DNA from: Tolypothrix sp. FACHB-123
GTDB taxonomy: Bacteria; Cyanobacteriota; Cyanobacteriia; Cyanobacteriales; Nostocaceae
DNA: 64,000 bases
NCBI RefSeq assembly: GCF_014697075.1
Contig: NZ_JACJRE010000007.1
Span: 62,001 to 126,000, forward strand
Reading direction: 5' to 3'
Every line of letters starts with the position of its first letter. Within the stretch, counting starts at the first letter, position 1. Positions 9,160 to 17,117 of this stretch are shown here, piece by piece. The notes below the pieces were generated by a model that did not search any database, had not been told where the DNA came from, and saw nothing but the letters and a program-made list of their open reading frames with translations. Position numbers and translations under genes: made by a program.

Positions 9160-9840
9160 CCCAATGCCCAATGCCCAAAAGGATTAATCGTTTCCTGTCA
9201 AGCCCCTGTTGATTCCCCATTGCATCAACCGTTAGTTATTGCGGCAATGGCACAAGCTGCTGTAAATAATGGCGCTGTCGGTGTACGCATAGATACACCA
9301 AGTCACATTAGCGTTGTGCGTGCAGCTGTGCAAGCACCGATTATTGGGCTATGGAAGCAAGTTATCGCTGGCTATGATGTGTATATTACGCCACAGTTTC
9401 ACCATGCTGTAGCTGTGGCAGAAGCTGGCGCTGATATTATTGCTATTGATGCCACAATCAGAAGCCGCCCTGGTGGCGAACAACTAGCGGCAATAATTTC
9501 CCGAATTCATCAGGAATTAAATAAGCCAGTTATGGCAGATGTCGATACAATTGAGGCGGCAAAAGCAGCAGCAGATGCTGGAGCAGATATTGTGGGAACT
9601 ACTCTTTTTGGTTACACAGCTACAACCAAACATTTGACGCCTCCTGGTTGGGAACTCCTGAGCCAGATGGTAGAACAGCTAAATATTCCCGTGATTTGTG
9701 AAGGTGGTATCGCTTCACCCCAAATGGCTCGTCAAGCCTTAGATTTAGGGGCTGATGCTGTTGTTGTTGGCACTGCTATTACTGGGATTGATATTCAAGT
9801 CAGAGCCTATCAATCAGCGCTGAATTTGGAAGAATTATGA
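9157..9840 (+). CDS. nanE: Putative N-acetylmannosamine-6-phosphate 2-epimerase NanE
   Basis: NanE converts ManNAc-6-P to GlcNAc-6-P using a TIM barrel. Recognisable pieces are GLIVSCQAPVDSPLH at the start, GVRIDTPSHI, DIIAIDATIRSRPGG, VMADVDTIEAAKAAADAGAD and the phosphate-binding end VICEGGIASPQMARQALDLG followed by ADAVVVGTAIT. The conserved protein begins at about GLIVSC (9181). The nearest in-frame ATG is 9157 and a TTG lies at 9100; both fall inside dispersed repeats, so the first residues (MPNAQCPK) are translated repeat. The stop overlaps the ackA start (ATGA), which implies translational coupling. In a cyanobacterium it may serve amino-sugar recycling. Family confidence is high; the start is less sure. 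Confidence 0.85.
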   Translation: MPNAQCPKGLIVSCQAPVDSPLHQPLVIAAMAQAAVNNGAVGVRIDTPSHISVVRAAVQAPIIGLWKQVIAGYDVYITPQFHHAVAVAEAGADIIAIDATIRSRPGGEQLAAIISRIHQELNKPVMADVDTIEAAKAAADAGADIVGTTLFGYTATTKHLTPPGWELLSQMVEQLNIPVICEGGIASPQMARQALDLGADAVVVGTAITGIDIQVRAYQSALNLEEL

Positions 9841-11057
9841 AAATACTTGTACTAAATGCCGGATCTAGTAGTCAAAAAAGTTGTCTATATGACATTACTG
9901 ATGAAACTTTACCCAAGGAAGCACCTCAACCACTCTGGGAAGGCAAAGTTAACTGGACACAAGACCGAGGAGTCGCAGAAATTCAGGTAAAAACTGCTAC
10001 GGGCGAAACGTTGCAAGAATCAATTTATGCAGATTCTCGCCAGGCCCATGTTGCCTACATGCTTTATTCTCTGACTCGTGGTGCAACTAAGGTAATTGGT
10101 CAACTTTCAGAAATTGATGTTGTTGGTCATCGTGTAGTACATGGGGGGCAAGATTACCGTAATAGTACATTAATTACGGAAGATGTGAAAAATGCGATCG
10201 CTCAATTAGCTACCCTAGCCCCAGCCCACAATCCCGCCGCCGTGGAAGGCATAGAAGCCATAGAAAAAAACTTAGGCGCAGTTAAACAAGTGGCAGTATT
10301 TGATACCGGATTTCATGCCACAATACCTGATGCCGCAGCTATCTATCCCGGCCCCTATGAGTGGGTAGAACAAGGTATTCGTCGCTATGGGTTTCATGGT
10401 ATTAGCCACCAATACTGCGCTCAAAGGGCGGCTGACATCTTGGGTAAAGATTTAGCATCCCTGCGATTAATCAATTGTCATTTAGGTAACGGCTGTTCTT
10501 TAGCTGCAATTAAAGATGGTCGTAGTATTGACACCACAATGGGCTTCACACCCTTAGATGGGCTGATGATGGGTAGTCGTTCCGGTTCCATCGATCCGGG
10601 GATACTCATTCACCTGCTACGACAATCTAATTGCTCTGCCGAAAGCTTAGATTATGTTTTAAATAAAGCTTCTGGTTTACGTGGTATTTCTGGGGTATCC
10701 AGCGATTTACGGGAAGTTATAACTGCGATCGCTCAAGGTAACTACCGCGCCCAACTCGCTTGGGATATTTACGTACATCGCTTGTGTTCTGGCATTGGTT
10801 CCATGTTACCTGGTTTAGGGGGATTAGATGTTTTAGTCTTCACCGCCGGTGTCGGTGAAAAGTCCCCCGGAATTCGTCAAGCTGTATCCGACGCTTTGGG
10901 ATTTTTAGGTGTAAAAATCGACCCAGAAAAAAATCAAAACGACCCTGTAGATATTGATATTGCTACCCCAGAATCAAAAGTACGAGTATTAGTCATCCAT
11001 ACTCAAGAAGATTGGGCGATCGCGCAACAATGTTGGCAAATTTTGCATAATTCGTAA
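9837..11057 (+). CDS. ackA: Acetate kinase
   Basis: Acetate kinase interconverts acetate plus ATP and acetyl phosphate plus ADP, for acetate excretion or assimilation. The 406-residue length is normal. Signatures present are VLNAGSSSQKS at the N-terminus, GHRVVHGG, FDTGFHATIP, RRYGFHGISHQY, NCHLGNGCSLAAI, MGFTPLDGLMMGSRSGSIDP and VFTAGVGEKSPGIR. It overlaps nanE by four bases and should be cotranscribed with it. The 102-bp repeat follows 37 bp after the stop. No phosphotransacetylase gene is visible in the window. Confidence 0.96.
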   Translation: MKILVLNAGSSSQKSCLYDITDETLPKEAPQPLWEGKVNWTQDRGVAEIQVKTATGETLQESIYADSRQAHVAYMLYSLTRGATKVIGQLSEIDVVGHRVVHGGQDYRNSTLITEDVKNAIAQLATLAPAHNPAAVEGIEAIEKNLGAVKQVAVFDTGFHATIPDAAAIYPGPYEWVEQGIRRYGFHGISHQYCAQRAADILGKDLASLRLINCHLGNGCSLAAIKDGRSIDTTMGFTPLDGLMMGSRSGSIDPGILIHLLRQSNCSAESLDYVLNKASGLRGISGVSSDLREVITAIAQGNYRAQLAWDIYVHRLCSGIGSMLPGLGGLDVLVFTAGVGEKSPGIRQAVSDALGFLGVKIDPEKNQNDPVDIDIATPESKVRVLVIHTQEDWAIAQQCWQILHNS

Positions 11058-11094
11058 TTCAAGACTAGCTTTAAAATGGGCATGGGGCATAGGA

Positions 11095-11196
11095 CATTGG
11101 GCAATTCAATTTTGGATTTTGGATTTTGGATTTTAGATTTAGATTAGAATCCAAAATCTAAAATCTAAAATCTAAAATTCCTTGTCCTCCTTGTCC
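11095..11196 (-). repeat. Right copy of the 102-bp composite repeat (inverted)
   Basis: This is the reverse complement of 9058-9159 with a single mismatch by eye. Beyond the 102 bp the GGGCAT-type heptamers continue with more divergence (11075-11094). Confidence 0.85.
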
Positions 11197-11346
11197 TTCT
11201 TTCATGCATGGTAATGAAAATTTTTTCATCAAGACTGCCTTTTGCCTTCTGTGATCAGCAAATCCTCCCTTGGCTGTTTATTTTTGCTGTGCTGTAATTA
11301 TCAATACACAACAATAAGTTGCAGCAACAAAGGTCAATAAAGCATC

Positions 11347-12132
11347 ATGTTAGCATCATACCGTCATACCATTACTAAATCTTTAACAGTTTGTTTGTGT
11401 ATGTTAGGAGTTGGCTTAATGCAATATCCTCAACTACAAAAACTATTAACTACTCAAGAAACTGCTTCTGTAGAAACTATAGAAGCAGAACTGAAATCAG
11501 AAAGCATCCAACTTAATTTTCTGAAACAAACTCCTAATTTTGGCTATGGTAACTTAATTGCCAACTGGGTATATATCAATTTTTTAGAATACTTTGGTGA
11601 CGACGAAGCTCGTGAGAAAACTGGCTACAGTTTTAGCCCAGAATATTTTGAGGTAATTCTTGCACAAGATCCTAAATTTTTAGCTGCTTATTTAGGTTTA
11701 TCTACAAGTACTTCTATGTATGCAGGATTGCCAGAACGCTCTATAGAATTGATGGAGAAGGGTTTAAAATATTTAGCTCCTAAAGTTCCCGAAAAGTCTT
11801 ATTATGTATGGCGTTATAAAGGCATAGATGAATTATTATTTTTAGGTGATTCGCAAAATGCTGCCAATTCTTTTAGGAAAAGTGCTGATTGGGCGAGTCA
11901 GTTGACAGATGAAGAAAGTAAATTTATAGCTAATATTTCGCGAAGAACCGCTAAATTCTTAAGCCGTAATCCTGATAGTAAACTTGCTAGAATAAATACA
12001 TGGATAATGGTATTAAATAACGATGTAGACGAAAAAACTCGTAAAAGAGCAATTAAAGAAATTGAAGCTTTAGGCGGTAAGGTAATTGCTACTCCACAAG
12101 GTAACAAAATTATTATGCCGTCAAAAGATTAG
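11347..12132 (+). CDS. TPR-like hypothetical protein with an N-terminal signal or anchor
   Basis: I do not recognise a named family. The 261-residue protein starts with a basic segment and a hydrophobic stretch (about 10-25, SLTVCLCMLGVGLM), which suggests a signal peptide or anchor. The middle is helical and TPR-like (LAAYLGLSTSTSMYAGLPER, then DELLFLGDSQNAANSFRKSA), and the C-terminus is charged (KRAIKEIEALGGKV). It stands alone between ackA and the aminotransferase-type gene, flanked by STRR repeats. A periplasmic or membrane-associated scaffold is a guess from the helical repeats. Confidence 0.7.
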   Translation: MLASYRHTITKSLTVCLCMLGVGLMQYPQLQKLLTTQETASVETIEAELKSESIQLNFLKQTPNFGYGNLIANWVYINFLEYFGDDEAREKTGYSFSPEYFEVILAQDPKFLAAYLGLSTSTSMYAGLPERSIELMEKGLKYLAPKVPEKSYYVWRYKGIDELLFLGDSQNAANSFRKSADWASQLTDEESKFIANISRRTAKFLSRNPDSKLARINTWIMVLNNDVDEKTRKRAIKEIEALGGKVIATPQGNKIIMPSKD

Positions 12133-12168
12133 AATTGGTCAATGGTCAGTTGTCAGTTGTTAAAAATT

Positions 12169-12206
12169 AACAGTCAACAGTCAACAGTCAACAGTCAACG
12201 GTCAAC
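12169..12206. repeat. STRR heptamer array (AGTCAAC)
   Basis: About five tandem copies of AGTCAAC lie between the TPR-like gene and the class IV aminotransferase gene. The same family recurs at 19916-19948, within 28914-28961 and at 42249-42296. Confidence 0.85.
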
Positions 12207-12233
12207 ATCCTCCATAACTTCCCATACTCCGTG

Positions 12234-13070
12234 ATGGAGGTGAGCGTAATTTATTGGTACAACGGTAAATTAATCGAGTCCCAATCCCTAGAATTAAACA
12301 TTAACGATCCGGGATTACTGTATGGGGCAACAATTTTTACAACCATGCGGGTTTATGAGAACTCCCTCGATAGCAACTTGACTCACTGGCGGTTACACTG
12401 CGATCGCTTGTTGTTCTCCATTAAAACTTTTAATTGGCCAGAACCAGATTGGCACAGGATACGTCAAGGTGCAGAAATATTACTTAAAGATTTTCCCAGT
12501 CTCAGAATTACCCTGTTCCCCGATGGTAGGGAGTGGATTATAGGGAGATTGTTACCAGCAGATTTAACAGCAAAGCAAACCGATGGGGTAGTATGCGCTG
12601 TTGCTAGTATAGAACTAGCTCGTAGTCTTCCTGCTCATAAAACAGGTAACTACTTGAGTGCATGGTTAGCCAAAACTAACAGCCAGCAATTAGCCGCTCA
12701 AGAAGCGATTTTAGTCGATGAGGCGGGAAATTGGCTAGAAACCAGCACAGGTAACCTGTGGGGATGGCGAGACGGTTGTTGGTGGACACCGCCTTTAGCA
12801 GTGGGAATTTTACCAGGAATTATGAGAGCGCAGCTAATTAAATGGCTGCAATACCAGCAACAAGATGTGAAAGAGGAACCTTGGACAATGGATTTAGTTT
12901 CCGGATTTGAAGCGATCGCCTATAGCAACAGCGTCATGGAAATCATCCCGATCCATACCGTTCAACAGCCTCAAGGATCGTTAGAATATGATCCACACCA
13001 TCAAAGTTTGCAAATTCTCCGGAGTTTTTTTAGCATGACAACGTCACCATTTTGGTATACGTTAAGATAA
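12234..13070 (+). CDS. Class IV aminotransferase, probable 4-amino-4-deoxychorismate lyase
   Basis: This PLP enzyme is of the branched-chain aminotransferase/aminodeoxychorismate lyase fold, about 278 residues, the usual length. Seen are NDPGLLYGATIFTTMRVY near the N-terminus, HKTGNYL with the likely PLP lysine, EAILVDEAGNWLETSTGN, and VGILPGIMRAQLI. In cyanobacteria such single genes are often the PabC step of folate synthesis, but D-amino acid or branched-chain transaminases share these motifs, so the substrate is inferred. The start is ambiguous: GTG at 12231, ATG at 12234 or GTG at 12240; ATG was chosen. It lies 80 bp upstream of ftsH on the same strand. Confidence 0.8.
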   Translation: MEVSVIYWYNGKLIESQSLELNINDPGLLYGATIFTTMRVYENSLDSNLTHWRLHCDRLLFSIKTFNWPEPDWHRIRQGAEILLKDFPSLRITLFPDGREWIIGRLLPADLTAKQTDGVVCAVASIELARSLPAHKTGNYLSAWLAKTNSQQLAAQEAILVDEAGNWLETSTGNLWGWRDGCWWTPPLAVGILPGIMRAQLIKWLQYQQQDVKEEPWTMDLVSGFEAIAYSNSVMEIIPIHTVQQPQGSLEYDPHHQSLQILRSFFSMTTSPFWYTLR

Positions 13071-13150
13071 GTTAACATAATTCTTAAAAATGCCCTCTCT
13101 GTTAGAGACGTTACGCGATCGCACCAAAAATATTAGGAGGATTTACCTCA

Positions 13151-14989
13151 GTGAATAAAAGATGGAGAAATGCAGGGCTGTATGCGCTGCTGTTTATAGT
13201 TGTAATTGCCTTAGGCACAGCATTCTTTGACAAACAACCACAAAGCAGAGAGCCATTACGCTACAGCCAGTTTATTCAAGAAGTTGAAAAAGGCAGAATA
13301 GATAAAGTCAGTTTAAGCGCAGACCGTTCTACTGCATTGGTTACATCCAGAGACGGTAACAAAAAAGTCGTCACCCTAGTTAATGACCCTGACTTAATTA
13401 ATACTCTTACTGCAAAAGGCGTTGATATTTCTGTATTGCCGCAAACCGACGAAGGATTTTGGTTTAAGGCACTCAGTAGCTTATTTTTCCCAGTATTGCT
13501 TCTAGTTGGCTTATTCTTCCTGCTACGCCGTGCCCAAAGCGGCCCCGGTAGCCAAGCAATGAACTTTGGTAAATCCAAAGCCAGAGTGCAAATGGAACCC
13601 CAAACCCAAGTCACATTTGGTGATGTCGCTGGGATTGACCAAGCCAAACTGGAATTAAATGAAGTTGTAGACTTTCTTAAAAACGCCGATCGCTTTACCG
13701 CAGTTGGTGCCAAAATTCCTAAAGGTGTATTGCTAGTAGGCCCTCCCGGAACAGGTAAAACCCTCCTAGCTCGTGCTGTGGCTGGTGAAGCTGGTGTACC
13801 CTTCTTCTCCATCTCCGGCTCTGAGTTCGTGGAAATGTTCGTAGGTGTCGGTGCGTCCCGCGTCCGTGACTTGTTCGAGCAAGCTAAATCTAACGCTCCC
13901 TGTATCGTCTTCATCGATGAAATTGACGCAGTTGGTCGTCAACGGGGTGCAGGTTTAGGCGGTGGTAACGACGAACGCGAACAAACCCTCAACCAGCTAC
14001 TCACCGAAATGGATGGTTTTGAAGGTAACACCGGTATCATCATTATTGCTGCTACCAACCGTCCCGACGTACTAGACGCAGCTTTATTGCGTCCCGGTCG
14101 CTTTGACCGTCAAGTAGTTGTAGACCGTCCCGATTATGCTGGACGTAGCGAAATCCTCAAAGTTCACGCTCGTGGTAAGACCTTAGCCAAAGACGTAGAC
14201 TTAGATAGAATTGCTCGTCGTACCCCTGGTTTCACCGGTGCAGATTTATCTAACCTGTTAAACGAAGCCGCAATCTTAGCCGCACGGCGTAATTTAACCG
14301 AAATCTCGATGGATGAAATCAACGACGCCATCGACCGCGTATTAGCTGGCCCAGAGAAGAAAGACCGAGTAATGAGCGAAAAGCGCAAAACCTTGGTTGC
14401 ATATCACGAAGCCGGTCACGCCTTAGTTGGTGCTTTAATGCCAGACTATGACCCAGTACAAAAGATTAGCATTATTCCTCGCGGTCGTGCTGGTGGTTTA
14501 ACTTGGTTTACCCCAAGCGAAGACCGGATGGATACTGGCTTATACAGCCGCGCTTATCTAGAAAATCAAATGGCCGTAGCTTTAGGCGGTCGGATTGCAG
14601 AAGAATTAATCTTTGGCGAAGAAGAAGTTACCACCGGTGCTTCCAATGACCTGCAACAAGTAGCCAGAGTAGCGCGTCAAATGGTGACACGCTTCGGGAT
14701 GAGCGACAAACTCGGCCCCGTCGCCCTTGGTCGCCAACAAGGTAACATGTTCCTCGGTCGCGACATCATGTCAGAGCGTGATTTCTCCGAAGAAACTGCT
14801 GCCGCAATTGACGAAGAAGTTCGCAAACTGGTAGATGTAGCTTACACTCGCGCCAAAGAAGTGTTAGTTAACAACCACCACATCCTCGATCAAATCGCGC
14901 AAATGCTGGTTGATAAAGAAACAGTAGATGCTGATGAATTGCAAGAAATTCTTGCAAATAACGATGTGAAAACTGCTGCTTTTGCATAA
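13151..14989 (+). CDS. ftsH: ATP-dependent zinc metalloprotease FtsH
   Basis: FtsH is a membrane-bound AAA protease; cyanobacterial members degrade damaged photosystem II D1 and other membrane proteins. The 612 residues are laid out as TM1 (about 8-25), a lumenal segment, TM2 (about 102-122), the AAA domain with Walker A GPPGTGKT (near 197), Walker B FIDEID and second-region-of-homology arginines (RPGRFDR), and the zinc protease domain with HEAGH at 419-423. The start is GTG at 13151 behind a strong AGGAGG at 13135-13140. A factor-independent terminator follows. Which of the several cyanobacterial FtsH paralogues it is cannot be decided by eye. Confidence 0.97.
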   Translation: MNKRWRNAGLYALLFIVVIALGTAFFDKQPQSREPLRYSQFIQEVEKGRIDKVSLSADRSTALVTSRDGNKKVVTLVNDPDLINTLTAKGVDISVLPQTDEGFWFKALSSLFFPVLLLVGLFFLLRRAQSGPGSQAMNFGKSKARVQMEPQTQVTFGDVAGIDQAKLELNEVVDFLKNADRFTAVGAKIPKGVLLVGPPGTGKTLLARAVAGEAGVPFFSISGSEFVEMFVGVGASRVRDLFEQAKSNAPCIVFIDEIDAVGRQRGAGLGGGNDEREQTLNQLLTEMDGFEGNTGIIIIAATNRPDVLDAALLRPGRFDRQVVVDRPDYAGRSEILKVHARGKTLAKDVDLDRIARRTPGFTGADLSNLLNEAAILAARRNLTEISMDEINDAIDRVLAGPEKKDRVMSEKRKTLVAYHEAGHALVGALMPDYDPVQKISIIPRGRAGGLTWFTPSEDRMDTGLYSRAYLENQMAVALGGRIAEELIFGEEEVTTGASNDLQQVARVARQMVTRFGMSDKLGPVALGRQQGNMFLGRDIMSERDFSEETAAAIDEEVRKLVDVAYTRAKEVLVNNHHILDQIAQMLVDKETVDADELQEILANNDVKTAAFA

Positions 14990-15016
14990 GCAGTTTTGGC
15001 GAAAATTTAATATTTA

Positions 15017-15060
15017 AAATCGGGGTAATGCTGGAAATACCAGAGTTACCCTGATTTTTT
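15017..15060 (+). terminator. Rho-independent terminator after ftsH
   Basis: AAATCGGGGTAA (15017-15028) pairs with TTACCCTGATTT (15046-15057) with one G-T pair, an inner CTGG/CCAG stem extends it, and a T run follows. Confidence 0.8.
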
Positions 15061-15235
15061 ACAATTTACTATAACCACCCCTTTCAATATAGTTTCCAAA
15101 CTCTAATTTCTCTGTGCCCTCTGCGCCTCTGCGGTTCAAAATTAATTACTAATATTAAACTGCAATCTAAAGTAACATTCAAACCCATACAAGGGCGGGG
15201 AAACCCCACCCCTACCAAAACGCCAACTTACTAAA

Positions 15236-15697
15236 TTACAACTGAGATAAAACTTTAATCGATAAAACTTGATAACCAGCACCTTGAAGCATACATTGTC
15301 TATCAGCATCTAAAGGACAAGTAACTTCATTCGATACTGGACGAGTTCCCGCATGATAAACTGCGGTGATTTCCACTGCTTGCTCATGCAAAGATTGTAA
15401 TTTCTCACGAGAAACTTTTTCCGTCGGACGAAGAACTAAGCGACTTACAGGTTGCGAATTTGTTATCAGAAAAAACTCTTCTCCTAAATAAGCTTGCACC
15501 GACATTACAGGAGGAATTTCTTTATAAATTAATTTTCCGCGAAAAGTTTCTATTTTTGATGTTATTAAATTTGCAGTTGATGTTGGCAAATTGGAAGTTA
15601 CAGAAGATTTAGTAATACAGCTATTAGCAGTTTCAATTACAATCAAAAAACTACTAAATATAGCCCCTATCAACACAACTTTGGGGAATTTTTTCAA
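15236..15697 (-). CDS. Hypothetical secreted or membrane-anchored protein
   Basis: I do not recognise the family. The 153-residue protein has a lysine start and a hydrophobic segment (about 6-22, VVLIGAIFSSFLIVIETA) followed by NSC, which could be a signal peptide or a weak lipoprotein site. The rest is a small mixed domain with LGEEFFLITNSQPVSRLVL and a pair of cysteines near the end (VTCPLDADRQCML) that could form a disulfide in the periplasm. It stands alone on the minus strand between ftsH and the microprotein genes. Confidence 0.65.
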   Translation of the reverse strand: MKKFPKVVLIGAIFSSFLIVIETANSCITKSSVTSNLPTSTANLITSKIETFRGKLIYKEIPPVMSVQAYLGEEFFLITNSQPVSRLVLRPTEKVSREKLQSLHEQAVEITAVYHAGTRPVSNEVTCPLDADRQCMLQGAGYQVLSIKVLSQL

Positions 15698-15877
15698 ATT
15701 TGATAGAATACTTTATTAAGTCGGGAATTTATTTCTGGATGTTCAAGCACTTCAGTGCTGACTACAAACATCTGAATTTTGAATAAGCTTATTTTTCCTC
15801 CTAGCGATCGCACAAATCGCAATTTATAACCTAGATCGCTAGATGAGGAATAATGCTCAGCCTGAATGCTGATATTT

Positions 15878-16066
15878 TTACAGGCGCAATTCACTTAACT
15901 CAGAAAAACTGCGAACCTCAGTGCTAGACTCGGTTGATGTAACGGTAACTGGGGCTGGCGCACTTTTTTTAGTATTGGCTGCCAAAATCATCGATAGCAG
16001 CTTGGGAAATGCAAGGCAGGCAACAGCGTTGATGAGTGTTAATAAAATACAATCTATGAAACTCAT
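15878..16066 (-). CDS. Small single-pass membrane protein, paralogue 1
   Basis: This 62-residue protein starts with the hydrophobic segment CILLTLINAVACLAFPKLLS (residues 6-25), then a hydrophilic Ser/Thr-rich tail. The N-terminal half matches the gene at 16617-16862 (LLTLINTVACLGFPKMLS), so both are probably real paralogues, not chance frames. A GGGGGG ribosome-binding-like stretch precedes the ATG in both. Function unknown; a small regulator or subunit in a membrane complex is only a guess. Confidence 0.65.
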   Translation of the reverse strand: MSFIDCILLTLINAVACLAFPKLLSMILAANTKKSAPAPVTVTSTESSTEVRSFSELSELRL

Positions 16067-16616
16067 AGATTACCCCCCTCGTAAATTAACAATTTGTGAG
16101 TCTATTTCTTATTGTTAATCAAATTCGGTACTTTTGACTACATTGGAAAATTTGATTTTCTTCTCATATATATAAGCTATACCAATACATTTAATATTAA
16201 CTTTTGTAAATATATTAAAATCACTTGATTTAAGGCTATCTCCTAGTTTTATAAATTATAAACTTCTCACATAACCAAGAAGAAAGCGACAGCAGTAAGG
16301 TTGTCTGCTGCGGATAGCTTAAAACATTTTTTCTGATTTTTGTCTACCTAAATTAATATTGAAGTTTCCAATAATAATCATCTATAAAACTCAATATAAA
16401 TGCTTACATCTGGATGAATACAAATAAAAATGAATGCTGGAAAATTTCAATTATTTCTGAATAAATAAACCAGTGCTAAGATTTTTAAGACTAATTTAAT
16501 TTAAATAACATTTTTCATTTTGGCTCAAAGTGGTATTAATGCACCTGCGTATTCTGAACAATATCCCAGAACACCTATCAACCTATCCCAGCAGTATTAA
16601 TACTGCTAAATACTTA
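16067..16616. other. AT-rich gap between the paired microprotein genes
   Basis: Its 550 bases are AT-rich with no credible gene. Its right part should hold nothing upstream of the second microprotein, since both genes read leftward; the promoter of the first must lie just right of 16066. I see no repeats or clear hairpins. Confidence 0.5.
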
Positions 16617-16862
16617 TTAATTGGGAGTACAGCGATCGCAAAAATGAGGACGGAATTTACAGAATGGACTGCCTGTTATGGTGTGAGCTGTACAATAAGG
16701 AAAGGTGGTTATTGCTACTCTAGTTGTTTGCGAACTGGATTCATGGGTTGAAGGTTCAGTCGGTTTACCTTTAGATGAAAGTACAATTGAGAGCATCTTG
16801 GGAAACCCCAAACAAGCAACAGTATTGATGAGTGTCAGTAATGCAGCGTGTTTTAAAACCAC
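16617..16862 (-). CDS. Small single-pass membrane protein, paralogue 2, with a cysteine-rich tail
   Basis: This 81-residue relative of the 15878-16066 product has the hydrophobic stretch ALLTLINTVACLGFPKMLS at about residues 7-25 and a Ser/Thr-rich linker. It then has a tail the other lacks: FPYC, SPFCKFRPHFCDRC, with cysteine spacing about C-x10-C-x6-C-x2-C, which could bind a metal or form disulfides. The frame could read through a decayed end, so the tail needs comparison with homologues. An overlapping plus-strand frame (16530-16751) is judged a shadow. Confidence 0.6.
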   Translation of the reverse strand: MVLKHAALLTLINTVACLGFPKMLSIVLSSKGKPTEPSTHESSSQTTRVAITTFPYCTAHTITGSPFCKFRPHFCDRCTPN

Positions 16863-17117
16863 AGGTAATCACCCCCTGTAAAATAGGTGGTCGCTATTGT
16901 TTAGCTGTCAGGACAATATCTGCAATCGCATTTAAATACAATCACATCCATTGCTTTAAGACTATATAAATTAATTTTATCATAAATTTTTGTAAATCCA
17001 TCGTGTGGTTTCCGAAAATGCTATCCCCGAAAGCATTGTGTATATTAAAGAGATTTATTGTTGAAGAATAGTAAAATTCTCTCAAAAACAGTTCATTTAG
17101 TATTTAGGTGATGTGTT

